A stretch of 64,000 nucleotides of DNA, taken from positions 124,001-188,000 of the forward strand of contig JBDHJR010000001.1 of NCBI GenBank assembly GCA_039586815.1, written 5' to 3'. The stretch comes from WVYX01 sp039586815 (GTDB lineage Bacteria > Gemmatimonadota > Gemmatimonadetes > Gemmatimonadales > GWC2-71-9). The position numbers and the translations under genes were made by a program. Every line of letters begins with the position of its first letter. Within the stretch, counting starts at the first letter, position 1. Below the pieces are notes generated by a model that saw only the letters and a program-made list of their open reading frames with translations, was not told the origin of the DNA and did not search any database. Shown in pieces: positions 1 through 8,807 of the stretch.

Positions 1-764
1 AAGGCGAGCGCCGCGAGCCTCAGGCCCAGCAGTGTGAGGTTGGGCTCCACCGCCTCGATCTCCTGGCACAGCGGCGCTATGGTATCGGCCAACCCACCTG
101 TCGCAACCACATAGGGCGTATCCTCACCCGGCCACTCGGCCTTGATGCGTCGCACCAACCCGTCCACCGAGTCGGCGGTCCCCAGCAGTACTCCTGCCCG
201 GATACAGTCTTCGGTGCGGCGGCCGATCACCCGATCGGGTGGCACGAGCTCCGTGCCGGGCAGCTTTGCCGCACGGCGTGTGAGATTGTCGGCGGCGGTG
301 TACACGCCCGGCGCGATCACTCCCCCCAGAAAGGTGCCGTCCTTGGTGATGCAGTCGAACGTGGTGGCGGTACCGAAGTCCACGATGACGGTGTCGCGCC
401 CGTAGATCTCCTTCGCCGCCAGGGTATTCACCACACGGTCGGCTCCCACGCTATGCGGCTCGTCAACATCGAGCGTGACGGGGAGCGGAGAGCCGGGCCC
501 CACGTGCGTGGGGCTCAACCCGAGCGCCAGCTCGATCCCCCCGGCTAACACCTCGGTCACTCCGGGCGCAACCGACGCCTGGACCGCCGCGCGCACCTCG
601 TGGGTGGAGTGACCCGCATGTGTGAGGAACGAGGTGAGCATCGCGGCCCACTCGTCAGGCGTTCTCGTGGTGACCGTGGTGACTCGCCAGTGGGCGATCA
701 GCCGGTCGCCCACGAACAGCCCGAGCGTGATCTCGGTGTTACCGACGTCTACGGCGAGGAGCAC
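1..764 (-). CDS. coaX: Type III pantothenate kinase, 3' end cut by window edge
   Basis: It phosphorylates pantothenate with ATP in the first step of coenzyme A synthesis, in the cytoplasm. The minus-strand reading frame from the GTG at 764 has no stop up to base 1, giving about 254 residues, close to the family's full length of roughly 255-260, so only the last few residues are missing. The N terminus carries the phosphate-binding motif DVGNT at residues 6-10, and further on GGVIAPG and TGGLA motifs typical of the ASKHA-fold CoaX family are readable. It is the last gene of the long minus-strand run, 6 bases after the CPBP-like membrane gene. In many bacteria coaX follows birA, and a biotin ligase scrap lies just upstream of that membrane gene. 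Confidence 0.93.
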   Translation of the reverse strand, partial: MLLAVDVGNTEITLGLFVGDRLIAHWRVTTVTTRTPDEWAAMLTSFLTHAGHSTHEVRAAVQASVAPGVTEVLAGGIELALGLSPTHVGPGSPLPVTLDVDEPHSVGADRVVNTLAAKEIYGRDTVIVDFGTATTFDCITKDGTFLGGVIAPGVYTAADNLTRRAAKLPGTELVPPDRVIGRRTEDCIRAGVLLGTADSVDGLVRRIKAEWPGEDTPYVVATGGLADTIAPLCQEIEAVEPNLTLLGLRLAALA

Positions 765-770
765 GGAGCG

Positions 771-1748
771 CTACCTGATACCGCGCAGCAGTCCCTTGCG
801 CCGCCACACGACGTAGCCCAGCACGCCGACGGCGATCAAGTGTGCCGCGAGGAACTCCCACCCGAGTGCCTGCACCTCTCCGCCGGCGGAGGGGGGCATG
901 GCATGGATCAGCGAAGCGTGGCCTGCCGTAACCACCGCCGTGTACACGCTGGCCACCAACAGCGTCCCGGAGAGCACGTAAACCGACCCGGCTCCCGCGG
1001 CACCGAGTGCCGCCAGCCACCACGGAGGGGTGACGCCGGTGAGCGCCGGCGCCACTGCGAGCCACCAGACGAGTGCGGCCGTCGCCGAAGCGAGCACGAG
1101 GACGAGCCCCGCGTGATCGGGGTGGCCGATGAGCAAGCGGCGAAACGCCAGCTCGGACGTCACGAGCCCGGCGGGTACGCCGATAGCCGTGAGGAAGACC
1201 AGTGCGTCGACAGCGCTGGTGCTGCAACCGGCCACCTCCGGTCCCCCTTGGGCGGACAGCAGGCAGAAGGCACCTCCTCCGCCCCCGCCGAGCGTGAGAC
1301 CCGCGACGGCCACCAGCCACGGCGCCAAGCCGGCTACCGCGGCAGTCACGTACCATTCGAGGAAGCCGCGTTGCTGCACCAGGGCCAGTGCGAAGCCCCA
1401 TGCGAGCACGCCGCCCACGACCACGAAGAACATCCCGGGGCTGAGCAGTGCCGCGAGCTCCACGGATCGTGAGGGGCGGGTGGCAACGATCAGCGCTCCA
1501 ACCACGAGGGCAACGACGACCAGCATGATCGTCGAGAACTCTTTGCGCCACGGCCCGTTGGGCCAGAGCCCCAGTGGAAGGTGCATGCCGCGCAGGATGA
1601 ACCCCGCAACGATGCCGAGGCTGAGCGGAGCGATCGCGTCGCCCGTCACGCCGTGCAGCGTATCGGTGTGCAGCAGCCACCACGCCGCGATCACCAGCAG
1701 GATCGCCGCGACGCCTCGCGCCCACAGCGGCAGGTCAAGCTGCGGCAA
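771..1748 (-). CDS. Multi-pass membrane protein, degenerate CPBP (CAAX protease-like) family candidate
   Basis: The 325-residue product is almost entirely hydrophobic, with about eight likely membrane segments. Residues 198-204 read SELAFRR, which resembles the EExxxR motif of CPBP intramembrane proteases except that the first glutamate is serine. A later segment ending in GHASLIHA resembles their second histidine motif but lacks the usual asparagine. This suggests a CPBP-like fold with doubtful peptidase activity; the family assignment is an inference. The start is a TTG at 1748, which lies inside the end of the biotin-ligase fragment in another frame, so the true start could be elsewhere. 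It sits between that fragment and coaX and is probably co-transcribed with them. Confidence 0.7.
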   Translation of the reverse strand: MPQLDLPLWARGVAAILLVIAAWWLLHTDTLHGVTGDAIAPLSLGIVAGFILRGMHLPLGLWPNGPWRKEFSTIMLVVVALVVGALIVATRPSRSVELAALLSPGMFFVVVGGVLAWGFALALVQQRGFLEWYVTAAVAGLAPWLVAVAGLTLGGGGGGAFCLLSAQGGPEVAGCSTSAVDALVFLTAIGVPAGLVTSELAFRRLLIGHPDHAGLVLVLASATAALVWWLAVAPALTGVTPPWWLAALGAAGAGSVYVLSGTLLVASVYTAVVTAGHASLIHAMPPSAGGEVQALGWEFLAAHLIAVGVLGYVVWRRKGLLRGIR

Positions 1749-1918
1749 TGCCGCCTCCCAGGATTCGTTGCACTTCCTGTTCGGTCTCCACCAAAAGTAC
1801 GCCTCCCAGCCTGCGGTCGCTCAGGACGACATCATTGGGCCACTTGAGCCGCGCCGCCACCTCAAGGTCGCCCAATGACAGCGCCGCCGCGAGCCCCACC
1901 CGCAATGCCCGTACGATG
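1735..1918 (-). pseudogene. Remnant of biotin-[acetyl-CoA-carboxylase] ligase (BirA/BPL core)
   Basis: Directly after the uppP stop, one minus-strand frame reads about 60 residues that match the middle of a biotin protein ligase catalytic core: a helix followed by the hallmark KWPNDV motif, then LGGVLLVE where functional enzymes have a GKxxGIL-E strand. A complete core is about 230 residues. The part upstream, holding the biotin-binding GRGRxGR loop, is absent because uppP occupies that DNA, and everything beyond the KWPND strand is replaced by an unrelated tail that overlaps the start of the next gene. There is no good start codon or ribosome site. It is best read as a decayed gene; a short expressed peptide cannot be excluded. 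Confidence 0.62.
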
Positions 1919-2704
1919 TCACCGCACCAGCGCCCAGACGATCGTCGCGGCACCGAGCGCCCAGCAGTACGGCGCAAAGCGGTGGAACGCCCCACGTCTG
2001 AGCAGGACGATTAGGAAGCGGATCGCCACGATACCGGAGACCAGTGCCGCCGCGAAGCTCAGGGCCAGCGGGCCGCCGCCGACCGACACCAGGCCGGTCG
2101 AGAGATGCGGCACCTGGAGCACGGCCGCCCCCGCGATCGCCGGGATCGCAAGCAGGAACGAGAACTCCGCCGCGCGCACGGGGTCCATCCCGTGCCACAA
2201 CCCGGCAGCCACCGTCGCTCCCGAGCGGGAGATTCCCGGCATGATGGCCAGCGCCTGCGCCACACCGATCCCGGCCGAGCCCGCCGGCGTAGGCTCGGTC
2301 CGCACCGAGCCCTGCAGCACCCGGCGAGTACTCCACAGAATGAGTCCCGTAACCAGGAAATCCACACCCACGATCAGCAAGGAGTCGAAGGCCCGCTCGA
2401 ACCAGCCGGCGAACAGGAGACCCACCGCCGCAGCCGGCACCGAACCGAGGGCCAGGAGCGCGACGTAGCGCAAGGCGGCGCGCTCGCCCCGCACCACACC
2501 TACCATCAGCTCCAGTAGCCGTACTCGATACACCACGACCACCGCGAGCAGCGTGGCCGCATGGACCGCCACCTCCACCAGAACTCCGGGGGTCGTGAGA
2601 CCGACCGCCGCTTCGGCCACGACGAGGTGACCGGAGCTGGAAACGGGAAGGAACTCCGTGAGCCCCTGCACCACCCCGAGCAGCAAGCCCTGCCAGTAGG
2701 TCAC
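1919..2704 (-). CDS. uppP: Undecaprenyl-diphosphatase (BacA/UppP family)
   Basis: This integral membrane enzyme dephosphorylates undecaprenyl pyrophosphate so the lipid carrier can be reused for peptidoglycan and polysaccharide export. The 261-residue product has the two family signatures: EFLPVSSSGHL at residues 17-27 and GISRSG at 157-162, both in re-entrant loops holding the catalytic glutamate, serine and arginine. Length and about eight membrane helices fit the family. The GTG start at 2704 overlaps the bshA stop by 4 bases, so the two are translationally coupled. Confidence 0.96.
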   Translation of the reverse strand: MTYWQGLLLGVVQGLTEFLPVSSSGHLVVAEAAVGLTTPGVLVEVAVHAATLLAVVVVYRVRLLELMVGVVRGERAALRYVALLALGSVPAAAVGLLFAGWFERAFDSLLIVGVDFLVTGLILWSTRRVLQGSVRTEPTPAGSAGIGVAQALAIMPGISRSGATVAAGLWHGMDPVRAAEFSFLLAIPAIAGAAVLQVPHLSTGLVSVGGGPLALSFAAALVSGIVAIRFLIVLLRRGAFHRFAPYCWALGAATIVWALVR

Positions 2705-3825
2705 TGCCGCAACACCCGCTCGTACAGTGCCTCGTAGCGCGGCACGACCCGCTCAGCGGAGAACCCTTGTGCCCGCTCGATGGCAGCCGACCTGGCGGCG
2801 TTCCAACGCTCGGTCTGGAGGAGCTCGAGAGCGGCTTGCGCGATTGCGTCGACGTCACCCACCGGCACGAGCCTCCCGCTCACACCGTCCTCCACCACCT
2901 CGGGCACTCCACCCACGTCGCTCGCCACCACCGGAGCGCCGCACGCCATCGCTTCGAGCGCGCTCAACCCGAATGACTCCGACGAGCTGGGCAGCAGGAA
3001 CAGGTCGGCGGCGCGCAGCAGGTCGGCCACTGCATCCACCTTCCCCAGAAACTGCACATCGCCCCCGAGCCCGAGCCGCTCCACCTCGGCCTCCGTAGCC
3101 AGCCGCTCGGGACCATCGCCAACCAGCACCAGCGCAGCGTCGATCTGCTTCCGCACCAGCGCGAACGCGCGGATCACGTCGGGCACCCGCTTCAACTCGC
3201 GGAAGTTGGAGACGTGCATCAGCACCTTCCTGTCGCCCGGCACCAGCGCCGAGCGGCAGTGCGCGTCGTCGGACGGTCGGTACTCGTCCAGGTTCACGAA
3301 GTTGGGGATCACGTCGATGCCGCATCCGGTGCACCCGAACGCAGCGTAGGTCTCGTCCTTGAGATACTGCGACACCGCAGTCACGGCGTCGGACCGCTCG
3401 ATGGAGAACTTCGTGACGGTGAAGAACGACTTCTCCCGGCCCACCAGGGTGATGTCCGTGCCGTGCAGCGTAGTGACCACCTTCAGGTCATGCTCGTCGC
3501 GGATCATCTCCTTGGCGAGGAATGCGGCCGTAGCATGCGGCACGGCGTAGTGTACGTGCAGTATGTCGAGCCGCTCTCGCAACGCCACCTCTTCCTGCTT
3601 CACAGCCAGGGCCAGGGAGTAGGGGAAGTACTCCAGCAACGGATACGTCCCGCTCAGGTCCACCTCGTGGAAGAAGACGCGCTCGGCGAAGCCTCGCAGC
3701 CGGAAGGGAGAGGCGTAGGAGATGAAGTGGATCTCGTGCCCGCGCCGCGCCAGCGCGAGGCCCAGCTCTGTCGCCATCGCGCCGGAGCCGCCGTAGGTCG
3801 GATAACAGGTGATCCCGATTCGCAT
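2701..3825 (-). CDS. bshA: N-acetyl-alpha-D-glucosaminyl L-malate synthase (bacillithiol step 1)
   Basis: This GT4-family glycosyltransferase would join UDP-GlcNAc and L-malate, the first step of bacillithiol synthesis in the cytoplasm. The 374-residue product has the glycine-rich N terminus YPTYGGSG (residues 8-15), the BshA-like HYAVPHA motif near 92-98, HGTD at 121-124 and the donor-binding EX7E pair E283 and E291. The HYAxPHA segment and the N terminus separate it from generic GT4 enzymes. The reading frame stays open far upstream, but the ATG at 3825 overlaps the miaA stop by one base and gives a clean family start. The bshB and bshC genes are not in this window. Confidence 0.9.
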   Translation of the reverse strand: MRIGITCYPTYGGSGAMATELGLALARRGHEIHFISYASPFRLRGFAERVFFHEVDLSGTYPLLEYFPYSLALAVKQEEVALRERLDILHVHYAVPHATAAFLAKEMIRDEHDLKVVTTLHGTDITLVGREKSFFTVTKFSIERSDAVTAVSQYLKDETYAAFGCTGCGIDVIPNFVNLDEYRPSDDAHCRSALVPGDRKVLMHVSNFRELKRVPDVIRAFALVRKQIDAALVLVGDGPERLATEAEVERLGLGGDVQFLGKVDAVADLLRAADLFLLPSSSESFGLSALEAMACGAPVVASDVGGVPEVVEDGVSGRLVPVGDVDAIAQAALELLQTERWNAARSAAIERAQGFSAERVVPRYEALYERVLRQ

Positions 3826-4748
3826 CAGTCGCTTCGCTCCTCCCACAGTGCGGCGATGCGCCGCGCCAGGACGTCCGGTCCTTCCGTCGCGTCCAAAGTT
3901 ACCACGGGATGCCCGATCAGTTGGTTGCGGAACCAGGTATCCTGCCGCTTGGCGTAGCGGCGCGTGGCCGTCACGATCGTCGGGCCCAGATCCTCGAGTG
4001 AGAGACCGCCGGCCAGGTGCCGCACGACTTCGCGGTATCCTACTGCGTCGAGCCCCGGCGCATTGGAGGCTACTCCACGCTGCAGCACGCCACGCACCTC
4101 GTCCACCAGTCCCGCGGTCAGCATCGCGTTGACCCGCGCTTCGATGCGTTGGCGCAACACCGTGCGCGGCAGGGTGAGGCGTACGTACCAGGGTCGCATG
4201 ACGCCCTCGGCCTTGGCCCGGGCCTGCCACCACGAAAGTGGTCGGCCGGTGAACAGCGCTATCTCGATGGCTCGCTCGGCGCGCTGCCGTCCGCCGCCGC
4301 TGTACTGCGGGTCGAGCCGCGCGGCCCAACGTCCCAGGCCTTCCGCCTGCTCCGCCCACTGCCGCAGCCGGTCGCGCCGCTGTCGTGGAAGGGGAGGCTC
4401 GCGGAACAGGCCGTCCGCCAGGGCTCGCACGTAGAACCCGGTGCCGCCCACCACGATTGGGCGCCGCGTGGTTCCGGGGTCGCGCAGCCAGTTCGCTGCG
4501 TCGGCCGCGAATCGGCCCGCGGAGTAGCGCTCTCCGGGATCCACCACGTCGAGTCCCAGGTGGGGCACCAGGCGCCGCTCCGCCGCCGTCGGCTTCGCCG
4601 TGCCGATGTCGAGGCCGCGGTAGATCTGGCGTGAGTCGGCGGAGACCACCACCGGTGACCAGTACTCGGCGAGCGCCAGCGCCACCGCGGTCTTGCCCAC
4701 GGCGGTCGGCCCAACGATCACGGGAATCAGCGGCTTAGGATCGGCCAA
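3825..4748 (-). CDS. miaA: tRNA dimethylallyltransferase
   Basis: It transfers a dimethylallyl group to adenosine-37 of tRNAs reading U-starting codons. From the chosen start it is 307 residues with the P-loop GPTAVGKT at residues 13-20, then ADSRQIYRGLDIGTAKP and GGTGFYVRAL, all diagnostic for MiaA. The frame is open to 4808, but that would put 74 bases inside mutL. The TTG at 4748 has a GGAG ribosome site 7 bases upstream and gives the usual family length, so I prefer it. It overlaps the end of mutL by 14 bases, and the mutL-miaA pairing is common in bacteria. Confidence 0.93.
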   Translation of the reverse strand: MADPKPLIPVIVGPTAVGKTAVALALAEYWSPVVVSADSRQIYRGLDIGTAKPTAAERRLVPHLGLDVVDPGERYSAGRFAADAANWLRDPGTTRRPIVVGGTGFYVRALADGLFREPPLPRQRRDRLRQWAEQAEGLGRWAARLDPQYSGGGRQRAERAIEIALFTGRPLSWWQARAKAEGVMRPWYVRLTLPRTVLRQRIEARVNAMLTAGLVDEVRGVLQRGVASNAPGLDAVGYREVVRHLAGGLSLEDLGPTIVTATRRYAKRQDTWFRNQLIGHPVVTLDATEGPDVLARRIAALWEERSD

Positions 4749-6465
4749 AGCGGCGCTCCAGCTCGTGCCGTGGAACTCGCACGACGGCGGGCCGCCCGTG
4801 CACGTCATGCGGCGGGAGCTCGCAAGCGAAGAGCTGGCGGATCAGGGCGCGCATCTCCTCGGGCTCCATCCGCTGTCCCGCCTTGATGGCAGCGTGGCAG
4901 CCATAGGTCGCGGCAAACCGTTCCAGCCGGTTGGCCAGCCCGCCCAACCGACCGCGCGCCAGATCGGTGACCAGTTCCTCGAAGCAGCGCCGGGCGTCGA
5001 AGCGCGGGTGCGGATTCGGCACCGCGTGCAGCACCACCGAGCGCCCCCCGAACGGCTCCACCTCGAAACCCACGCGGTGCAGCAGCTCCGCGTACGCTTC
5101 GACTGCCTCCAGCTCCTCCGGGGAAAGGTCGAGCGTCAGCGGCAGCAGCAGCCGCTGCGCTACCCCTCCCTCCCCAGTCAGCTGTGCCATGGTCTGCTCG
5201 TACAGCACGCGCTCGTGAGCCGAGTGCTGGTCCACCACGGCCAGCTCGTCGTCAACTTCGAACACCAGATAGGTGTCGAACACCTGGAGCAACGTGCCGG
5301 ACCGGGCGAGCGCCGGCTCGGTCGGGGTTGCGGCCGCGTCGAACAGTGAGGCGGCCGCCAGTGCGGCGTCCGCCCCGCCCCGCTCCGTCACACCCGTGCG
5401 GTAGGGCTTCGCCGACGCAGGTTCGGAGAGCGTGGACTCCGTGCCGCGCACCACCCCCGCAGCACCAAGGGGCGCGATGCCCTGCCGCACCGCTGCCTCG
5501 ACCGCCTCTTCCACCACCCGCTTGTCGCGGAACCGCACCTCGAGCTTGGCCGGGTGCACGTTCACGTCCACCCGCTCGCCCGGCACGCCGATGCCGAGGA
5601 ACAGCGTGGGACGCAATCCCGGCGCGATAGCGCCGCGGTAGCCTGCCTCGGCCGCCCTGATGATGAAGGGATCGCGGAACGGCCGGCCGTTCACGAAGAG
5701 GTATGCCTTGCGTCCGCTCGCGCGCGCGTCCGCAGGGCGCTGCACGAATCCCCGCACCGACATGGCACCGTCGCTGAACTCCACCGGCACGAGCTCGTCG
5801 GCCACCCTGCGTCCGAAGAGCGCGGCGATGCGGTCGGCTACGCTCGCCACGCGGGGCGCATCGAGCAGGGTCCGCCCCTGGCTCACCAACTTGAACGCCA
5901 CGTCGAGCCGCGCGAGCGCGAGCACGTTGAGTGCCTCCACGGCAGCGCGCGTTTCCGCTTGGGCCGAGCGGAGGAACTTGCGGCGCGCGGGCGTGTTGCC
6001 GAAGAGCTTGCGCACGGTGACCGTGGTACCGGGCGTCCTGGCAACCTCTTCTACCGACTCCAGCCGCCCACCCCGCACCCGCAGCAGCGTCCCGACAGGG
6101 CCGGTGTCTCCATTCCCGCCACTCGCTGTCTCCAGCTCGAACTGGGACACCGAGGCGATCGACGCCAGTGCCTCGCCGCGGAAGCCGTACGTCGCGACCC
6201 CCACGAGGTCCGGCGCGGTGCGGATCTTGGAAGTGGCGTGCCGATCGATGGAGAGAACCGCGTCTTCTCGGTCCATGCCGCCACCGTCGTCACTCACCCG
6301 CACGACGCTGCGTCCGCCGTTCTCCAGCTCCACGTGAATCGTGGTGGCGCCCGCATCCAGCGCGTTCTCCACCAGCTCTTTCACTACGGAGGCGGGACGC
6401 TCGACCACCTCGCCAGCGGCGATCTGGTCGACGACACGCGCAGGGAGGATCTCGATGCGTCCCAC
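4735..6465 (-). CDS. mutL: DNA mismatch repair protein MutL
   Basis: It couples mismatch recognition by MutS to strand incision. The 576-residue product has the GHKL ATPase motifs ELVENALDAGA, DDGGGM and GFRGEAL in the N-terminal third. Near residue 440 is DQHSAHERVLYE, close to the endonuclease metal-binding motif DQHA(x)2E(x)4E. Later GCHAAIKAG and HGRP segments correspond to the other conserved C-terminal motifs, so this is probably an incising MutL of the kind found where MutH is absent. The start is a GTG at 6465 giving MGRIEILP, the standard MutL beginning. It overlaps the stop of the upstream Bat gene by one base, which ties repair and Bat genes into one transcript. Confidence 0.95.
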   Translation of the reverse strand: MGRIEILPARVVDQIAAGEVVERPASVVKELVENALDAGATTIHVELENGGRSVVRVSDDGGGMDREDAVLSIDRHATSKIRTAPDLVGVATYGFRGEALASIASVSQFELETASGGNGDTGPVGTLLRVRGGRLESVEEVARTPGTTVTVRKLFGNTPARRKFLRSAQAETRAAVEALNVLALARLDVAFKLVSQGRTLLDAPRVASVADRIAALFGRRVADELVPVEFSDGAMSVRGFVQRPADARASGRKAYLFVNGRPFRDPFIIRAAEAGYRGAIAPGLRPTLFLGIGVPGERVDVNVHPAKLEVRFRDKRVVEEAVEAAVRQGIAPLGAAGVVRGTESTLSEPASAKPYRTGVTERGGADAALAAASLFDAAATPTEPALARSGTLLQVFDTYLVFEVDDELAVVDQHSAHERVLYEQTMAQLTGEGGVAQRLLLPLTLDLSPEELEAVEAYAELLHRVGFEVEPFGGRSVVLHAVPNPHPRFDARRCFEELVTDLARGRLGGLANRLERFAATYGCHAAIKAGQRMEPEEMRALIRQLFACELPPHDVHGRPAVVRVPRHELERRFGRS

Positions 6466-8807
6466 TACAGCGGCACGACCTCGGCACGCAGCAACCAGCC
6501 GCGCTCGTTCCCTCCGGTCACCAGCACCCAGGCACCTTGCTCGCGCTCGATGCGCACCGCGGCGCCTTCTTCCAACTCGAAGTCCGCCGGCGCGGAGCCG
6601 TACGGTGCGACCCGAAGCGGGGTTTGGGAGTTCATCACCAGCGCAACCGGTTGCGCGTAGCGCTGCAGCACTGTGCCGCCGTACGCGGCGGCCGACAGCG
6701 CGAGCGCCGCTACGACCGCCGGCCAGCGGTGGCGCGCACCGGCGGCCCACGCGACCCACGCCACGAGCCACAGCACCACGGCGAGCGCGAAGGCCTCGGC
6801 CGGAGTGACCGGTGCGACCCAAGTGAAGCCCGGTGCCGCCGGCGACTCGGCGCCGCCCACCGCGAGCGCCCGGCGAATCGATGGTTCGCGCGGCGAGAGC
6901 CGCGCCGCGCGCAGCCACGCAGCGCGCGCGCGTACGGGCTCCCCCAGACGATCCAGCGCCGCCCCGAGGTTGTACCAGTGCGCCGCCACCCGCGGCTCCG
7001 TGGCCGCTCGCCCCGCGAAGCTGTCTGCCGCCGGCCGCACCGCACCCGCGTCGTACAGTCGCTCCGCAGATTGCGCCATGGCACCCTGCGCGGCCACCGC
7101 CGCCAGCACGACGACCGTGGCGGCGCCGATCACCGAGGGGCGCGCCTTGCCCGCGCCGCCCACGAGAGCGCGAAGCACCTCCTGCACCTCGAGGGTCAAC
7201 TCCTCAGCGTCGGTCGAGCCCTCCGGGCCATAGAGCGCCTGCCGCAGCCGGTCGCGCACGCGGGCCGCATGAGCCGCCAGAGGAGCCTCGACACCCGCCG
7301 CACGCAGCGCGTCGGCCAGGTCCTCGCTCGCTCGCAACCGCGCCAGGGGGACGAGCCCTTCCAGCACTCCACGGAACTCGAACTCGAGTTGATGCAGGGT
7401 CACTCCCTGCACGACCTCGGGCTTGCGGCGAACGGCGCCGCGCCCGCGCGACCAGGCCGCCGCGCCGAGCCGGAGCGCGAGGGCCACTAGGGGGGGCAGC
7501 AGTACGACCAGCAACCACGCCCACCACCGCAGTGGCTCGACCACCGTTTCCAGCGACCGCTGCGGCGCAGTCAGCAGCGGCGGCACGCTCTGCACCGGCG
7601 CGACGCCACCCGACCCGCTCGGCGTGACGAACTCGACTGGGGCTGCCGCGAGCGTGACATAGGTCTCCCGACCCACGTCGAAGTACACGTAACGCGGTGC
7701 CGGCACCCGGTGCGTGCCCGCCGAGTCAGCCACCACCAGGTAGTCGAATACCTTGGTGCCCCCCACGAGACCGCCCTCAGTAGCGAGCGCGACATTCACC
7801 TCCTGCGGGTAGGCACGCAGCCCCACCGGCCACTCGAGTTCGGGTTCCGGCCAGAGGGCGACATTCCCCGATCCCGACAATTCCGCCCGTACACGTGCGC
7901 CTCCACCCACGGGGAGCTCGCCCGATGGCACGTCGATCCGGAAGCGCAGGTCCCGCGCAGCCGCCCCGCGGTAGCCCGCCGCGCCGCGCCGGGCAGGTTG
8001 AGCCCGCACCGCAATCGCGCGCGGCTCGCTCTGCACCTCGTAGCGTAGCTCACGACTCAGGAATGACGAGGAAACAGGGAGACTGTACGACACCGTGGCG
8101 GGACCGACGTCGAGACCCCCGGCGGTCAGGGGGAAGACCACCTGATGCAGTACGAACAGGTCGTACCAGCGGCCACCAACCCGACGGCTCGCGACCACGC
8201 CGGTCGGCGTGGGCCGATCGTACGTCCAGGCGCCGCGCAGGCTGGGCGGCTCCAGCGTGGGCGGGTTGCGCAGCCTGCTGCGCACTTCGCGGGGGAACCA
8301 CGCCACCACCACCAGGTCCACCTGGTCACCCAGCATGACCGGCGATGTCGGCGCGAGCACCTCGAGAGTCGCCTCGTCGGGGGAGAGCTGGGGCGGCGTG
8401 GACCGCTGGACGGCCTCCTCGATGCGGGGATCGAGTCCCGTCCCCGAGCCGGCATGCGGCGTCACGGTCACCCTGAAGGCCCGCGTCTCCATCTGAGCCT
8501 CGCCCTGACGCACGCTCACCGGGCCGATGACGGCGTCCCCCGCCCGCAACGCCCTGAAAGTGAACTGTCGCGTGGTCAAGCGGGTCGGGACGCCGGCGAT
8601 CATGGAGACGCTCGTGCGATCCCTGCGGTTGATCAGCTCCAGGCCGACCAGGTCGGGATCGAGGATCTCAAGCAGGGCCGCGCCGCCGGCCTCGACAGTG
8701 AGCGTGAGCACGACCTCCTCGCCTACCAGTACCTCGTCACGGTTGAGCTCGGCCGTCACGCCCACCTGCTGCAGTGGCAGCATTGCGGCCAGAAAGAGCG
8801 CTACCAC
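6465..8807 (-). CDS. BatD/BatE fusion: envelope protein with BatD domain, TPR and SH3-like tail
   Basis: The 780-residue protein combines two Bat-operon parts. It starts with a short signal sequence and BatD-type beta-rich modules (an N-terminal segment similar to AELNRDEVLVGEEVVLTLTV). A membrane helix follows near residues 437-465 (WWAWLLVVLLPPLVALAL). A second hydrophobic stretch near 570 leads into TPR-like helices (WYNLGAALDRLGEP), two further membrane helices and a C-terminal SH3-like domain from about residue 715. In Bacteroidota BatD and BatE are separate genes. The role is inferred to be envelope stress tolerance as part of a MoxR-VWA complex. It overlaps batB by 7 bases and touches mutL. 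Confidence 0.82.
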   Translation of the reverse strand: MVALFLAAMLPLQQVGVTAELNRDEVLVGEEVVLTLTVEAGGAALLEILDPDLVGLELINRRDRTSVSMIAGVPTRLTTRQFTFRALRAGDAVIGPVSVRQGEAQMETRAFRVTVTPHAGSGTGLDPRIEEAVQRSTPPQLSPDEATLEVLAPTSPVMLGDQVDLVVVAWFPREVRSRLRNPPTLEPPSLRGAWTYDRPTPTGVVASRRVGGRWYDLFVLHQVVFPLTAGGLDVGPATVSYSLPVSSSFLSRELRYEVQSEPRAIAVRAQPARRGAAGYRGAAARDLRFRIDVPSGELPVGGGARVRAELSGSGNVALWPEPELEWPVGLRAYPQEVNVALATEGGLVGGTKVFDYLVVADSAGTHRVPAPRYVYFDVGRETYVTLAAAPVEFVTPSGSGGVAPVQSVPPLLTAPQRSLETVVEPLRWWAWLLVVLLPPLVALALRLGAAAWSRGRGAVRRKPEVVQGVTLHQLEFEFRGVLEGLVPLARLRASEDLADALRAAGVEAPLAAHAARVRDRLRQALYGPEGSTDAEELTLEVQEVLRALVGGAGKARPSVIGAATVVVLAAVAAQGAMAQSAERLYDAGAVRPAADSFAGRAATEPRVAAHWYNLGAALDRLGEPVRARAAWLRAARLSPREPSIRRALAVGGAESPAAPGFTWVAPVTPAEAFALAVVLWLVAWVAWAAGARHRWPAVVAALALSAAAYGGTVLQRYAQPVALVMNSQTPLRVAPYGSAPADFELEEGAAVRIEREQGAWVLVTGGNERGWLLRAEVVPL

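Noticed and set aside
600..1878. Long plus-strand frames antisense to coaX, the membrane gene and uppP
   Set aside because: They are compositional shadows in GC-rich DNA: arginine- and proline-rich, no known motifs, no ribosome sites, and they lie opposite well-supported genes.
3826..4359. Upstream extension of bshA inside miaA
   Set aside because: The frame is open by chance in GC-rich DNA; the family start MRIGITCYPT lies at 3825 beside the miaA stop.
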